Source: Mesorhizobium sp. L2C084A000 (GTDB taxonomy: Bacteria; Pseudomonadota; Alphaproteobacteria; Rhizobiales; Rhizobiaceae). Taken from it: 64,000 bases of DNA. The stretch spans positions 1-64,000 of the forward strand of contig NZ_AYWX01000001.1 in NCBI RefSeq assembly GCF_000502875.1, given 5' to 3'. Position 1 is the stretch's first letter; every line of letters starts with the position of its first letter. Below are positions 7,841-17,187 of the stretch, in pieces. A model generated the notes under the pieces. That model saw only the letters and a program-made list of their open reading frames with translations. It was not told where the DNA came from and made no database searches. The position numbers were made by a program, and so were the translations under genes.

Positions 7841-8946
7841 CCGACGCCATTAGTGTCTACCTAACTGACGTCGCGCCAAATCACGCCAAGCCCAAGGAAA
7901 CCGGTGGCCGTATGGTCTCAGTGCTGAACTGGTTCGGCAATATGATGATCGGCGACATCGACGGCAAGATCTGCCGCGACTATGCTAAAGCACACGGCGG
8001 CGGTGCAGCCGCTCGGCGGCAGTTGGAGGACTTGCGGGCAGCGCTGAACAACTATCATCGAGAGGGCTACATAACCTCAGCGCCGGCCATCGTGCTGCCA
8101 CCTAAGTCCTTGCCCAGAGATCGCTGGCTGACACGAAACGAAGCGGCGGCTTTGATCCGCGCTGCGTGGCGCATGCGTCAGTCGTGGAAAGGTCGGGCTA
8201 GCGACCGTCGCACAGGGCGCCACGTCGCGCGCTTTATCCTTGTCGCGCTCTACACCGGCACGCGCTCGGCGGCGATCTGTGGTGCCGCCGTCCGACCTAC
8301 CGAAGGGGCGGGCCATTTGGACCTGGAGCGCGGCGTTTTCTATCGTCGCGCAGCTGGTCGCCTCGAGACCAAGAAGCGCCAGCCGCCGGTACGTCTGCCC
8401 GATCGTCTGCTTGCCCATGTACGGCGATGGGCCGTCACTCCGCTGGAGATCAAGACCAAGGGTCGCGGCAAGAGCTCAAACGTCGGTCGAATGATCGCCC
8501 ACGACTACGTCGTTGAGTGGAACGGGAAACCCGTCCAGTCAATCAAGAAGGCGTTCCGCTCAGTGGTCGAGGCAGCCGGATTGGGCTGGTACGACGATGT
8601 TGAAGCTCCGGATGGAGGCGTCAGACGCATATTCCGTACCGATGTGACTCCTCACATCTTCCGCCACACCGCTGCAACATGGCTAATGCAACAAGGCTCC
8701 GACCCTTGGGCAGCCGCTGGCTTCCTCGGCATGACCGTCGAGATGCTGATCCAGACGTATGGCCACCATCATCCAGACTTCCAGGCAGAGGCGGCCGAGG
8801 CGATTGTCTCCAAGTCGCGCTACAGGAGCCTTCCAAAAAATGTGGTACGCATGCCGGAGGCACAGACGACGAACGCCCCCACAGCTCCCCACAGAAACCC
8901 CACAGGTATGCTAGAAACAAAGGTGAACAAAGGTCGCCGACCGTGA
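7609..8946 (+). CDS. int: Tyrosine recombinase (integrase)
   Basis: 445 residues. The catalytic domain shows the expected residues: first Arg in LYTGTRSAAICGA (about residue 224), HxxR as HIFRHTAATW (about residue 350), and the nucleophile Tyr in IQTYGHHHPD (about residue 384). The N-terminal half supplies a SAM-like core-binding domain. It integrates and excises the element by site-specific recombination at att sites. The gene ends about 40 bp from a 3' fragment of tRNA-Pro, the usual int/att arrangement for genomic islands. The start at 7609 lies inside the upstream xis-like frame, and the N-terminus (ARLVWRDES..., then AGWFIRDGN) looks like genuine coding sequence, so the overlap seems real. 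No truncation is visible. Confidence 0.93.
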   Translation: MSRTSKGARLVWRDESRKQDGSLRSRAGWFIRDGNTFVSACGGTGNRERAEKRLASYITEKYEPVRERSRDPATVAIADAISVYLTDVAPNHAKPKETGGRMVSVLNWFGNMMIGDIDGKICRDYAKAHGGGAAARRQLEDLRAALNNYHREGYITSAPAIVLPPKSLPRDRWLTRNEAAALIRAAWRMRQSWKGRASDRRTGRHVARFILVALYTGTRSAAICGAAVRPTEGAGHLDLERGVFYRRAAGRLETKKRQPPVRLPDRLLAHVRRWAVTPLEIKTKGRGKSSNVGRMIAHDYVVEWNGKPVQSIKKAFRSVVEAAGLGWYDDVEAPDGGVRRIFRTDVTPHIFRHTAATWLMQQGSDPWAAAGFLGMTVEMLIQTYGHHHPDFQAEAAEAIVSKSRYRSLPKNVVRMPEAQTTNAPTAPHRNPTGMLETKVNKGRRP

Positions 8947-8987
8947 TGAGGAATGGCGGAAATCCGGGTTTTCGCTGGCAGACCCCG

Positions 8988-9035
8988 TCGTTCGGGACGA
9001 GGGGGTCGCAGGTTCAAATCCTGCCACTCCGACCA
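8988..9035 (+). other. Attachment site: 3' fragment of tRNA-Pro(CGG)
   Basis: This stretch reads as the 3' half of a proline tRNA. It has the anticodon loop TTCGGGA (8991-8997, anticodon CGG), the variable region, a perfect T arm (GCAGG, TTCAAAT, CCTGC at 9008-9024), the acceptor strand CACTCCG (9025-9031), discriminator A and an encoded CCA ending at 9035. The 5' half is missing: nothing upstream pairs with the acceptor strand, and the anticodon stem is already mismatched at 8986-8987. This is the classic scar of an element integrated in the 3' end of a tRNA gene. The intact copy should lie beyond the left end of the window. The core boundaries are approximate. Confidence 0.8.
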
Positions 9036-9272
9036 GAGAAAACAAAGAGTTAACGCATCCCGACTTCGGCGCTCCACCTGCCCCTCAAGCGAGATTACTC
9101 GCGTCCCCCGCCAGTCGGATGGGCGAATTTCTATTCGCCGTGCCTCTGTGACCCGGCCGACAGCGATGCCTGTTGCACTGGACAGTAACCAGTCAACCGG
9201 CCGCCTGATGCCTTCATGCGTGCGCTCGCGGACAGTTTCGGGTAAACATCCCGACTGGTACGCGCGTCCCCC

Positions 9273-9347
9273 TCAGCGGAGGCCAAAAAAGCTCAAGATC
9301 GCTATCACGATGACCACAGCTCCAACGAGCCAAATGATATTGTTCAT
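9273..9347 (-). CDS. 24-residue single-pass membrane microprotein
   Basis: The minus strand encodes a 24-residue peptide starting MNNIIWLVGAVVIVIAIL and ending FFGLR: one hydrophobic helix with a positively charged C-terminus. A strong ribosome site, AGGAGAG, is centred about 8 nt before the ATG at 9347, and the stop is TGA. Small inner-membrane peptides of this kind are frequent in Rhizobiales and often stress-induced. About 115 bp upstream is an EcfG-like promoter motif (9463-9487), which supports expression in the general stress response. Short length makes chance coding possible, but the hydrophobicity, ribosome site and promoter together argue for a gene. Confidence 0.7.
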   Translation of the reverse strand: MNNIIWLVGAVVIVIAILSFFGLR

Positions 9348-9462
9348 GATCTCTCTCCTGTTGCCTGGGAAGCCCGCGCCTCTGGCAGAGAACGCGGGCC
9401 GACCAGCCTTTGCCGACTGATCCGCAGCAGACACCAAATCGTGATCCCGGCTGCGGGAAATA

Positions 9463-9487
9463 AACCATCAGGCACGCCTAATGTTCC
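9463..9487 (-). promoter_or_regulatory. EcfG-like promoter for the microprotein
   Basis: On the minus strand GGAAC is followed after exactly 16 nt by GGTT, close to the alphaproteobacterial general-stress sigma EcfG consensus GGAAC-N16/17-cGTT. It lies upstream of the microprotein gene, giving a leader of about 110 nt. Confidence 0.45.
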
Positions 9488-9544
9488 GCCGTTTGACGAG
9501 ATCCAGCGATGACCAGTGAACGTTCGGGTCGATGCCGGACGACC

Positions 9545-9569
9545 GGAACCAAAGCGATCAGGGGCAGTT
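9545..9569 (+). promoter_or_regulatory. EcfG-like promoter for the His-rich protein
   Basis: GGAAC (9545-9549), 16 nt, then AGTT (9566-9569), close to the EcfG consensus. It would give a leader of about 35 nt for the gene at 9610. It is divergent from the similar motif at 9463-9487. Confidence 0.45.
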
Positions 9570-9609
9570 TATCCAATGAAGGGCTAATTAAGAAAATGGA
9601 GAAACTGCA

Positions 9610-9900
9610 ATGAAAACAATGATCATGTGCGCGTTGGCGCTTTCCCTTGGACTGCCCGTTGTGGCTTCGGCAGCCGAAGCCGATGTGGTTGTTAGAACCC
9701 ATCATCGACATCACGAAAGCGTCAAGATCATCAACGAAGACGGTCAGCGCTTGCACCACCGCCGCCATGGTACCGTAGCGTTCTATGACCATGGGCGCCG
9801 GCATCATCACCGCGATACTGTTGTCGTGACAGGTTCCGTCTCCACCCACCGTCACCACCATCGACACCATCCCGTTGTGATCGAAAACGACGGGTACTGA
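9610..9900 (+). CDS. Histidine-rich secreted protein
   Basis: 96 residues. Residues 1-22 form a signal peptide (MKTMIMCALALSLGLPVVAS, then AAEA), so the mature protein is periplasmic or exported. The mature part has 17 His in clusters such as THHRHH, RRHHHRD and HRHHHRHH, alternating with short beta-prone segments (VKIINEDGQ, TVVVTGS). Such clusters could bind Zn, Cu or Ni, but no defined family is recognised. GGAG lies 8 nt before the ATG, and an EcfG-like promoter sits about 40 nt upstream. A G/C hairpin follows the stop. Metal buffering in the envelope under stress is a reasonable guess only. Confidence 0.7.
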   Translation: MKTMIMCALALSLGLPVVASAAEADVVVRTHHRHHESVKIINEDGQRLHHRRHGTVAFYDHGRRHHHRDTVVVTGSVSTHRHHHRHHPVVIENDGY

Positions 9901-9912
9901 TCGCAGATCTCC

Positions 9913-9937
9913 GGCCCGATTCTTGATGAGTCGGGCC
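9913..9937 (+). terminator. Hairpin after the His-rich gene
   Basis: GGCCCGA and TCGGGCC form a 7-bp stem with an 11-nt loop, starting 12 nt after the stop codon. It is followed by a short CCTTTTGG run rather than a perfect U-tract, so it is a moderate terminator candidate. Confidence 0.45.
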
Positions 9938-10109
9938 ACGAAAGGCCTTTTGGCACGCATCCTGGGTCATGCTTTGGCGGCGCCGTCGGCAAGACCATTG
10001 CGGCCCACGACCAGACTTAGGTCCGACCCCTCCCCGACCGAAGTCCAGGGTTGGAAACGTTTGCCCTTGCCCCAAATTCGAGTGGCGGGCAAAAAATGAT
10101 CAATGAACT

Positions 10110-10337
10110 ATGAGCAGCAGCATGTCGAACCGTGAGACCAAGAAATCCTATGCCCTGAGCATGCGCATGACAGAGATCAAAGCCAGGATGCCGGAAGCCC
10201 AGATTACCGAAGACGAGATGAAGACCTTCCAGAAGGTCGCAGCCATCATGGAGGGCGGCGAGGGCCCAATCGAGGTTGACGATCTGATTGCCGCGTCATT
10301 CCTCACCGAGACGACGCTGAACAGCCAGAAGCGTTAA
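10110..10337 (+). CDS. Hypothetical 75-residue protein
   Basis: A small soluble protein of mixed charge, predicted mainly helical (SMRMTEIKARMPEAQITEDE, then MKTFQKVAAIMEGGEG). There are no membrane segments or metal motifs. Two in-frame ATGs (10110 and 10122) are possible starts and neither has a clear ribosome site. It is 6 bp upstream of the next gene, so the two are probably co-transcribed. I do not recognise the family. Codon use is like the rest of the chromosome, which supports it as real. Confidence 0.55.
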   Translation: MSSSMSNRETKKSYALSMRMTEIKARMPEAQITEDEMKTFQKVAAIMEGGEGPIEVDDLIAASFLTETTLNSQKR

Positions 10338-10343
10338 GCGACC

Positions 10344-10784
10344 ATGCCGACGATTTGCAGACTTTTTGATTCCCCCGTCGATGCGGCGCGGGTCGCCAGC
10401 GACTTGGTGGCAGCCGGAATTCCTCGCGTACAGATCGCGATCATCGGGCCTTACAATGACGAGGCGGGATCTCTTCGGGTTTCCGCTTTGGGATCGTTAT
10501 TTGGCGCTGCCGCCGGCGGGTTGGTCTGCCTGAGTGCCGTTGCGGCCTATGGCATCAATCCTGTTGCTGCGGGCGTATTGCCAACAGCGGTGGCTGGCGC
10601 GGTCTGTGGCGGCGTTGCCGGTCTGTTTGGAACATTCGCCACGGCCGCCATAAAGGCGGATGATCAGGAGGTTGCCGAAGGGGTCGTTCTGGTGACGGCG
10701 CATGTCGATGAAAATGACGCCGACATCGCTCAGACAGTGCTCGGCGGTTGCCCCCCGTCGAGGTTCGTGGCCGAGGCAGCGTAG
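10344..10784 (+). CDS. Glycine-zipper membrane protein, stress-protein-like
   Basis: 146 residues. The N-terminal 45 residues (MPTICRLFDSPVDAARVASD, then LVAAGIPRVQIAII) have the betaalphabeta start seen in heat-induced YflT/DUF1269-type proteins. Residues 50-110 form two Gly/Ala-rich hydrophobic segments with GxxxG spacing (LGSLFGAAAGGLV, VCGGVAGLFGTFA) that look like a membrane hairpin. The C-terminal 30 residues return to a soluble strand-helix pattern (GVVLVTAHVDENDADIAQ). Related proteins are linked to general stress responses in Rhizobiales, though I see no EcfG motif directly upstream; expression probably comes with the preceding gene. The biochemical function is unknown. Confidence 0.65.
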   Translation: MPTICRLFDSPVDAARVASDLVAAGIPRVQIAIIGPYNDEAGSLRVSALGSLFGAAAGGLVCLSAVAAYGINPVAAGVLPTAVAGAVCGGVAGLFGTFATAAIKADDQEVAEGVVLVTAHVDENDADIAQTVLGGCPPSRFVAEAA

Positions 10785-11007
10785 GAAAGGCCGCCCCGAC
10801 GTCGCCGGAACCGGTACTCTCCGTTTGCCAGCGATTGAGCCCAACACTCGGCAGATAGCAATTCCAGTGACTGAGATGTTCCTGCGTCGGCCGCAAAGGC
10901 CGGGCCCAGTGGGAGGTTTCTTCGAGGCCGCATATTTTGACGAAAAGGTCTGTCGGTCTTAGGGTCGTGAACTTGATGGAGTCAGTGAACGGCGGGCCGA
11001 GTGCGAC

Positions 11008-11352
11008 ATGAATTTGAATTCAACCACAGCCTCGCCCTTGATTCTCGTGATGACGCTGGTTCTCGTCGCTGGCTGTTCATCGCTCGGCAGAACCGTCGAT
11101 CCAGCGAAATACGATTCGATGACGTGCACCGACCTCAACAGGGCGATGGGAGACGTCGCCCGTGACATCTCGCAAACGGCAATCACGCGCGGCAAGGTCG
11201 CCAACACCAATGTTCCACGCTGGCTGCTCGGCGGCTCACGCGTGAAGACCGCGGTGGCCAACCGTGAAACAGCCAGGATCGACCGGCTCAAGCAGCAACA
11301 GGATGCCATTGCCGCTGTGCGAGCACGCAAGTGCCCGAGCTCCACAAATTGA
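11008..11352 (+). CDS. Small lipoprotein
   Basis: 114 residues with a lipoprotein signal peptide: hydrophobic LILVMTLVLVAGC with the lipobox LVAGC placing the acylated Cys at about residue 23. The mature part is soluble and charged (KYDSMTCTDLNRAMGDVARD), with two further Cys (about residues 39 and 109) that could form a disulfide, and a helical segment near 88-104. It was probably exported and anchored to the outer membrane. I do not recognise the family. It stands alone and is convergent with the opp operon, with only 33 bp between the stops. Confidence 0.7.
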   Translation: MNLNSTTASPLILVMTLVLVAGCSSLGRTVDPAKYDSMTCTDLNRAMGDVARDISQTAITRGKVANTNVPRWLLGGSRVKTAVANRETARIDRLKQQQDAIAAVRARKCPSSTN

Positions 11353-11385
11353 GCGGACAGCCAGTGTATCGGTGCGAAGCCTGGT

Positions 11386-13020
<1,635 letters not shown>

Positions 13021-13021
13021 C

Positions 13022-14146
13022 TTAGCGATCCCTTGGGTCAAGTGCGTCGCGCAGGCCGTCGCCGACGAAATTCAGCGCGAACAGCGTCGAGACGAGGAAG
13101 AAGGCGGGGAACAGGAGCAGCCAGTTGGCGGTGCCGATGTTCTTGGCGCCGACCGAGATCAGCACGCCCCAGCTGGTCATCGGCTCCTGCACGCCGAGCC
13201 CCAGGAATGACAGGAAACTCTCCAGGATGATGACCTGCGGCACCAGCAGCGTCATGTAGATGACCACCGGGCCGAGCAGATTGGGAATGACGTGGCGCAG
13301 CAGGATACCGCGCTGGCCGACACCCATGGCTTCCGCCGCCTGGACATACTCCTGCCGGCGGATCGACAGCGCCTGGCCGCGCACGATCCGCGCCATGTCG
13401 AGCCACAGCACGGCGCCGACCGCCAGGAACATCAGCACGAAGTTGCGGCCGAAGAACACCACCAGCATGATGACGAAGAAGATGAAGGGCAAGGAATAGA
13501 GCACGTCGACGATGCGCATCATCACCTCGTCGATTTTGCCGCCGGCAAAGCCGGCCGCGGCCCCGTAGACCACGCCGATGACCACCGCCACGACACCCGC
13601 GAGCAGGCCGATGGCCAGCGATATGCGCCCGGCCATCAGCGTGCGCGACAATAGGTCCCGGCCGGTGTTGTCGGTGCCGAACAGGAAATATTGCTGCTTG
13701 ATCGAGGCGCTCATCGTCGCTTCAAGACCGTCGGGCGACTTGCTCTCGATCTTGGTGCCGTCAAAGGCATCGGAACGGTCGAGATAACGGATGTTGCGAT
13801 CGTCGATCGGCCTGGTCGACTTGACGGTGACGAAGACCTGGTTGCCTTCCTGCCGCCACTCCTTGATCTCAACCCGCATGCGCTTGATCGCTTCGGTAAG
13901 CGCCGTCTCGACCATGTCGGCCTTCGGATAGGCTGACAGGCTTGGCGGCATGCGCACATAGTCGGCATAGATGGTAGTGTATTGATGTGGCACGAACCAC
14001 GGCCCGAATACGCTGACGACACCGATCAGGGCAAGGTAGTACAGGCTGAACATGGCGGCGCGATTGGCCTTGAGACGCGCCCAGGCATCCCCCCAGAGTG
14101 AACGGGCGATGACGGCGGGGGCGGCTGTGGCTGCGATGTCAGTCAT
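13022..14146 (-). CDS. oppC: Oligopeptide ABC transporter permease OppC-type
   Basis: 374 residues. The N-terminal membrane helix (about 30-55) is followed by a long periplasmic segment (about 60-160) and then the binding-protein-dependent transport domain with five helices. The EAA loop reads EAMGVGQRGILLRHVIPN. The C-terminus ends GDGLRDALDPR, the hallmark of the OppC/DppC family. It pairs with OppB to form the transmembrane channel for oligopeptides. It is longer than typical OppC (about 300) because of the periplasmic insert, as in YejE-like members. It overlaps the end of oppB by 8 bp, so translation is coupled. Confidence 0.92.
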   Translation of the reverse strand: MTDIAATAAPAVIARSLWGDAWARLKANRAAMFSLYYLALIGVVSVFGPWFVPHQYTTIYADYVRMPPSLSAYPKADMVETALTEAIKRMRVEIKEWRQEGNQVFVTVKSTRPIDDRNIRYLDRSDAFDGTKIESKSPDGLEATMSASIKQQYFLFGTDNTGRDLLSRTLMAGRISLAIGLLAGVVAVVIGVVYGAAAGFAGGKIDEVMMRIVDVLYSLPFIFFVIMLVVFFGRNFVLMFLAVGAVLWLDMARIVRGQALSIRRQEYVQAAEAMGVGQRGILLRHVIPNLLGPVVIYMTLLVPQVIILESFLSFLGLGVQEPMTSWGVLISVGAKNIGTANWLLLFPAFFLVSTLFALNFVGDGLRDALDPRDR

Positions 14147-15062
14147 AGCGCACCCTCGGATCGACGACCGCGTACATGACGTCGACGATCAGGTTGAAGA
14201 CAATGGTAAAGATGGCGATCACCACCACCGTTCCCATCACCAGCGTGTAGTCACGATTGAGCGCGGCATCGACGAAATAGCGGCCAACGCCTGGAATGGA
14301 GAAGATCGTCTCGACAATGACCGAGCCGGTCAGCAATGCCGCCGCCGCCGGACCGGTGAGGGAGACGATCGGCAGGATGGCGCCGCGCAGCGCGTGCTTG
14401 ACCACCACCGACCAATCGGACAGGCCGAGCGCGCGCGCCGTGCGGATGTGATGGGACCGCAAGGATTCGATCATCGAGCCACGCATCAGCCGGGCGACGA
14501 TGGCGATCTGCGGCAGAGCGAGCGTCAACACCGGACCGACCTTGTTGATGAAAGCGCCATCGCCCCACCCACCGATCGGCAGCAGCCTCCAGGTCAGCCC
14601 GAACAGGAGTTGGATCACCGGCGCGATGACGAAGGTTGGGATGGTGCTGCCGGCCGTCGCCAGCGCGATCACCGTATAGTCGCCAAGCTTGTTCTGGTTA
14701 AGCGCCGCAATGGTGCCGAGCACACAACCGAGCAGCAGCGCCAGGACGAGCGCCGAGGCGCCGAGCTGAACCGATATAGGCAGGCCCTTGGCGAAGAGTT
14801 CGGTGACGGTGAAGTCCGGCATGTTGTAGCTCGGGCCGAAATTGCCGCGCAGCAGATTGCCGAGATAATGGACGAATTGCAGCCAGAGCGGGTCGTTGAG
14901 GCCGAACTGGGCTTCGAGATTGGCCTTGATCTCGGGGCTCAGCCCCCGCTCTTGGTTGAATGGGCCGCCCGGCGCGACGCGCATCAGGAAAAACGCCATG
15001 GTCACAATGACGAACAGCGTCGGGATGGCGGTCAGAAGCCGCCGTAATACGTATCGCAGCAT
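14139..15062 (-). CDS. oppB: Oligopeptide ABC transporter permease OppB-type
   Basis: 307 residues, the normal length for OppB. The N-terminus MLRYVLRRLLTAIPTLFVIV is the family signature, six membrane helices follow, and the EAA motif lies in ARALGLSDWSVVVKHALRG. The C-terminus ends in YAVVDPRVRYD as in family members. Together with OppC it forms the inner-membrane pore for peptides delivered by OppA. It is separated from oppA by 164 bp holding a strong hairpin, which probably lowers permease expression relative to the binding protein. It overlaps oppC by 8 bp. Confidence 0.93.
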   Translation of the reverse strand: MLRYVLRRLLTAIPTLFVIVTMAFFLMRVAPGGPFNQERGLSPEIKANLEAQFGLNDPLWLQFVHYLGNLLRGNFGPSYNMPDFTVTELFAKGLPISVQLGASALVLALLLGCVLGTIAALNQNKLGDYTVIALATAGSTIPTFVIAPVIQLLFGLTWRLLPIGGWGDGAFINKVGPVLTLALPQIAIVARLMRGSMIESLRSHHIRTARALGLSDWSVVVKHALRGAILPIVSLTGPAAAALLTGSVIVETIFSIPGVGRYFVDAALNRDYTLVMGTVVVIAIFTIVFNLIVDVMYAVVDPRVRYD

Positions 15063-15188
15063 CGGTGCCCCGCTTGATCCAGAGCAACGCGCGTCCAGCC
15101 GGACGGTTGCGCTCTAGCCTTCAAATCTTCGCACCGACATACCGAAAATCGATTCCGGTTTCCGGACCGATGCGATGGCCAACCAGCA

Positions 15189-15214
15189 CCGCCGCGCATT
15201 GAGTTGCGCGGCGG
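15189..15214 (-). terminator. Intercistronic hairpin after oppA
   Basis: CCGCCGCGCA and TGCGCGGCGG form a perfect 10-bp stem with a 6-nt loop, starting 12 nt downstream of the oppA stop on the minus strand. There is no U-tract, so it is more likely an RNA-stabilising or attenuating hairpin than a full terminator. Such hairpins commonly raise binding-protein mRNA over permease mRNA. Confidence 0.6.
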
Positions 15215-15226
15215 CCCGGCTAAGGA

Positions 15227-16819
15227 TCAGTCCTTACTGATGAAGCGGGACGGATGGATATCCATCACATTGTCGTCGAAGCCATGCAGCTTCGAGGAAA
15301 CGATGTCGTGGAAGCTGTAGTAGAGAAGCGGAATGTTACCGACGTCATCGACAAGGATGCGCTCGGCCTCAGCGAGGTCCTTCATGCGCTCTTCCGGCTT
15401 ACCGCCGGCAGCCGCCGCCTTGTCCATGGCCGCTTCATATGCCGGGCTGACATAGCTCGAATAGTTGTTACCGCTGGCCTTGCGGGTGATGCCGAGGAAG
15501 GTCTCCGGATCCTTGTAGTCGGCGATCCAGGCGGCACGCGCCACGTCGTAGTCGCCCTTCTGCTCGAGGAAGGAGTAGTGGGTCTTGGTGTCGGTGTTGA
15601 CGAGCGAGACGTCGACGCCGAGCGGCTTCAACTGTTCCTGGATGGCGACGGCCGTGTTCTTGTGGTTTTCCGACGTGTTGTAGCGGATCTCCATCTTCAA
15701 GGGATGCTCGGGCGTATAGCCGAGTTTCTCGAGGGTCTTCTTGGCAGCGTCCTCGCGGTCGATCTGCGACATGTCGGCGTATTTGGCCGTTGCCGGCGAG
15801 TAGCCCGCGATGCCCGGAGGCACCATCGAATAGCCAGGCAGCATCGAGTTCTGCCAGACCTTCTCGGCGAGGAAGTCGCGGTCGATCGCCATCGAGATGG
15901 CGTTGCGCAGTTCGACATTGTCCCACGGCGCCTTGTCGGTCTTGATCGCATAATAATAGGTGCCGAGATAAGGTCCGACGCGGACCTGGTCGCCGAACTT
16001 GGTCTTGAGGTCAGCGAGCTGTTCGGTCGGCAGGTCGCCGTAGCTGTCGAGTTCGCCGGCCTCGAAGCGCTTCATCGCCGATGAGCGGTCTTCGGTCGGG
16101 ATATAGTTGACGACGTCCATCTTGACGGTCGCGGCGTCCCAGAATTTCGGATTCTTGACCAGCTTCATGTGGTCGTTGGGAATCCACTCGGCCAGCGTAT
16201 AGGCGCCGTTCGAAACGAGATTACCCGCCTTGATCCAGTCGGCGCCGAGCTTGTCGATCGAAGCCTTGTTGACCGGATAGGTGGCCTGATGGGTCAGCAT
16301 CTCCAGGAAGTAAGGCGTCGGCGCCTTCAGCGTGACTTCGAGGGTATTTGCATCAATCGCTTTGACACCCATATCCTCCGGCTTGCCCTTCTTGGTGTTG
16401 ACGTCCTCCGCACCCTTCACCGGGTACAGCATCGAGGCGTATTCGGCAGCGGTGGCCGGGTCTTCCAGCCGACGAAACGAATAGACGAAGTCGTCCGCCG
16501 TCACCGGGCTGCCATCCGACCAGAGGCCATCCTTGCGCAGCTTGAAGGTGTAGACAGTGCCGTCGTCGGACACTGTCCAGCTTTCGGCCGCGCCCGGAAT
16601 GAGGTTCGTCTTCTGGTCATGCATGACCAGGCCCTGGAACAGGTCGCGTATGATATCGGCTTCGTAGACTGTCGAGGTCTTGTGCGGATCGACCGTCTCC
16701 GCTTCGGCGGCGCTGCCTCTGTTATAGACGGTCTCGGCGAAAGCCGGCGTGTAGAACGTGCCGGCGGCCAGCGCCATGGTCGTGGCGAGCACCGTCGCCT
16801 TCAGCATGTTTTTCAGCAT
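15227..16819 (-). CDS. oppA: Oligopeptide-binding periplasmic protein
   Basis: 530 residues. Residues 1-28 are a Sec signal peptide with cleavage after TPAFA. The mature protein is a class C (SBP_bac_5) solute-binding protein: AETVDPHKTSTVYEADIIRD near the N-terminus, AESWTVSDDGTVYTFKLR at about residues 80-97, and the late motif YDVARAAWIADYKDPETFL near 428-446, typical of OppA/MppA. It captures oligopeptides in the periplasm and delivers them to OppBC. First gene of the operon; the start ATG at 16819 has GGGAGAA upstream. Whether it prefers general oligopeptides or murein peptides cannot be told from sequence alone. Confidence 0.93.
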   Translation of the reverse strand: MLKNMLKATVLATTMALAAGTFYTPAFAETVYNRGSAAEAETVDPHKTSTVYEADIIRDLFQGLVMHDQKTNLIPGAAESWTVSDDGTVYTFKLRKDGLWSDGSPVTADDFVYSFRRLEDPATAAEYASMLYPVKGAEDVNTKKGKPEDMGVKAIDANTLEVTLKAPTPYFLEMLTHQATYPVNKASIDKLGADWIKAGNLVSNGAYTLAEWIPNDHMKLVKNPKFWDAATVKMDVVNYIPTEDRSSAMKRFEAGELDSYGDLPTEQLADLKTKFGDQVRVGPYLGTYYYAIKTDKAPWDNVELRNAISMAIDRDFLAEKVWQNSMLPGYSMVPPGIAGYSPATAKYADMSQIDREDAAKKTLEKLGYTPEHPLKMEIRYNTSENHKNTAVAIQEQLKPLGVDVSLVNTDTKTHYSFLEQKGDYDVARAAWIADYKDPETFLGITRKASGNNYSSYVSPAYEAAMDKAAAAGGKPEERMKDLAEAERILVDDVGNIPLLYYSFHDIVSSKLHGFDDNVMDIHPSRFISKD

Positions 16820-17187
16820 GAAGTTCTCCCTGTCGGCGCTGCCGTTGGCGCGCCTATTAAGTGTTGACGCCCTGGAGCCGATATCTGACCCCTTTGAGCG
16901 CGCCGCTGGTTCCCGTCCTGCGGCTCGTGCCCAGACACTAACGCGGAGAATTTGTATTTCAACAGACTCTCTGGGTCACCCAAAGTAAGGCGGACGAAAG
17001 CTATGGCGTGGCCGCTGAAACACCAGCCGAAACCAGAAGCTTGACTTGGTTTCTTCACCTCGACGCCATTTTTCACCGCGAATCGGAGCCACGCCAGTTT
17101 GCCGGAATGTCTTAATGCGTTCTTAAGCAACCACAGGTTACATTACGATTGCCTTCTATACAGTTCGATCTCAGACGCGTGGCGGCT
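16820..17187. other. Divergent intergenic region oppA / tadE
   Basis: 368 bp without a supported gene. It must hold the promoters for the opp operon (minus) and the TadE/TadG pair (plus). The part nearest tadE is AT-rich. A 105-residue minus-strand frame (16813-17130) runs through it but has no ribosome site or recognisable sequence. I did not identify a defined operator. Confidence 0.35.

Noticed and set aside
8950-9035. A complete tRNA gene
   Set aside because: No 5' acceptor strand complementary to CACTCCG and no D arm are present upstream; only the 3' half is tRNA-like.
8953-9420. 155-residue frame across the tRNA fragment
   Set aside because: It reads through the att site and the complementary strand of the microprotein gene, with Arg/Ser/Pro-rich chance composition.
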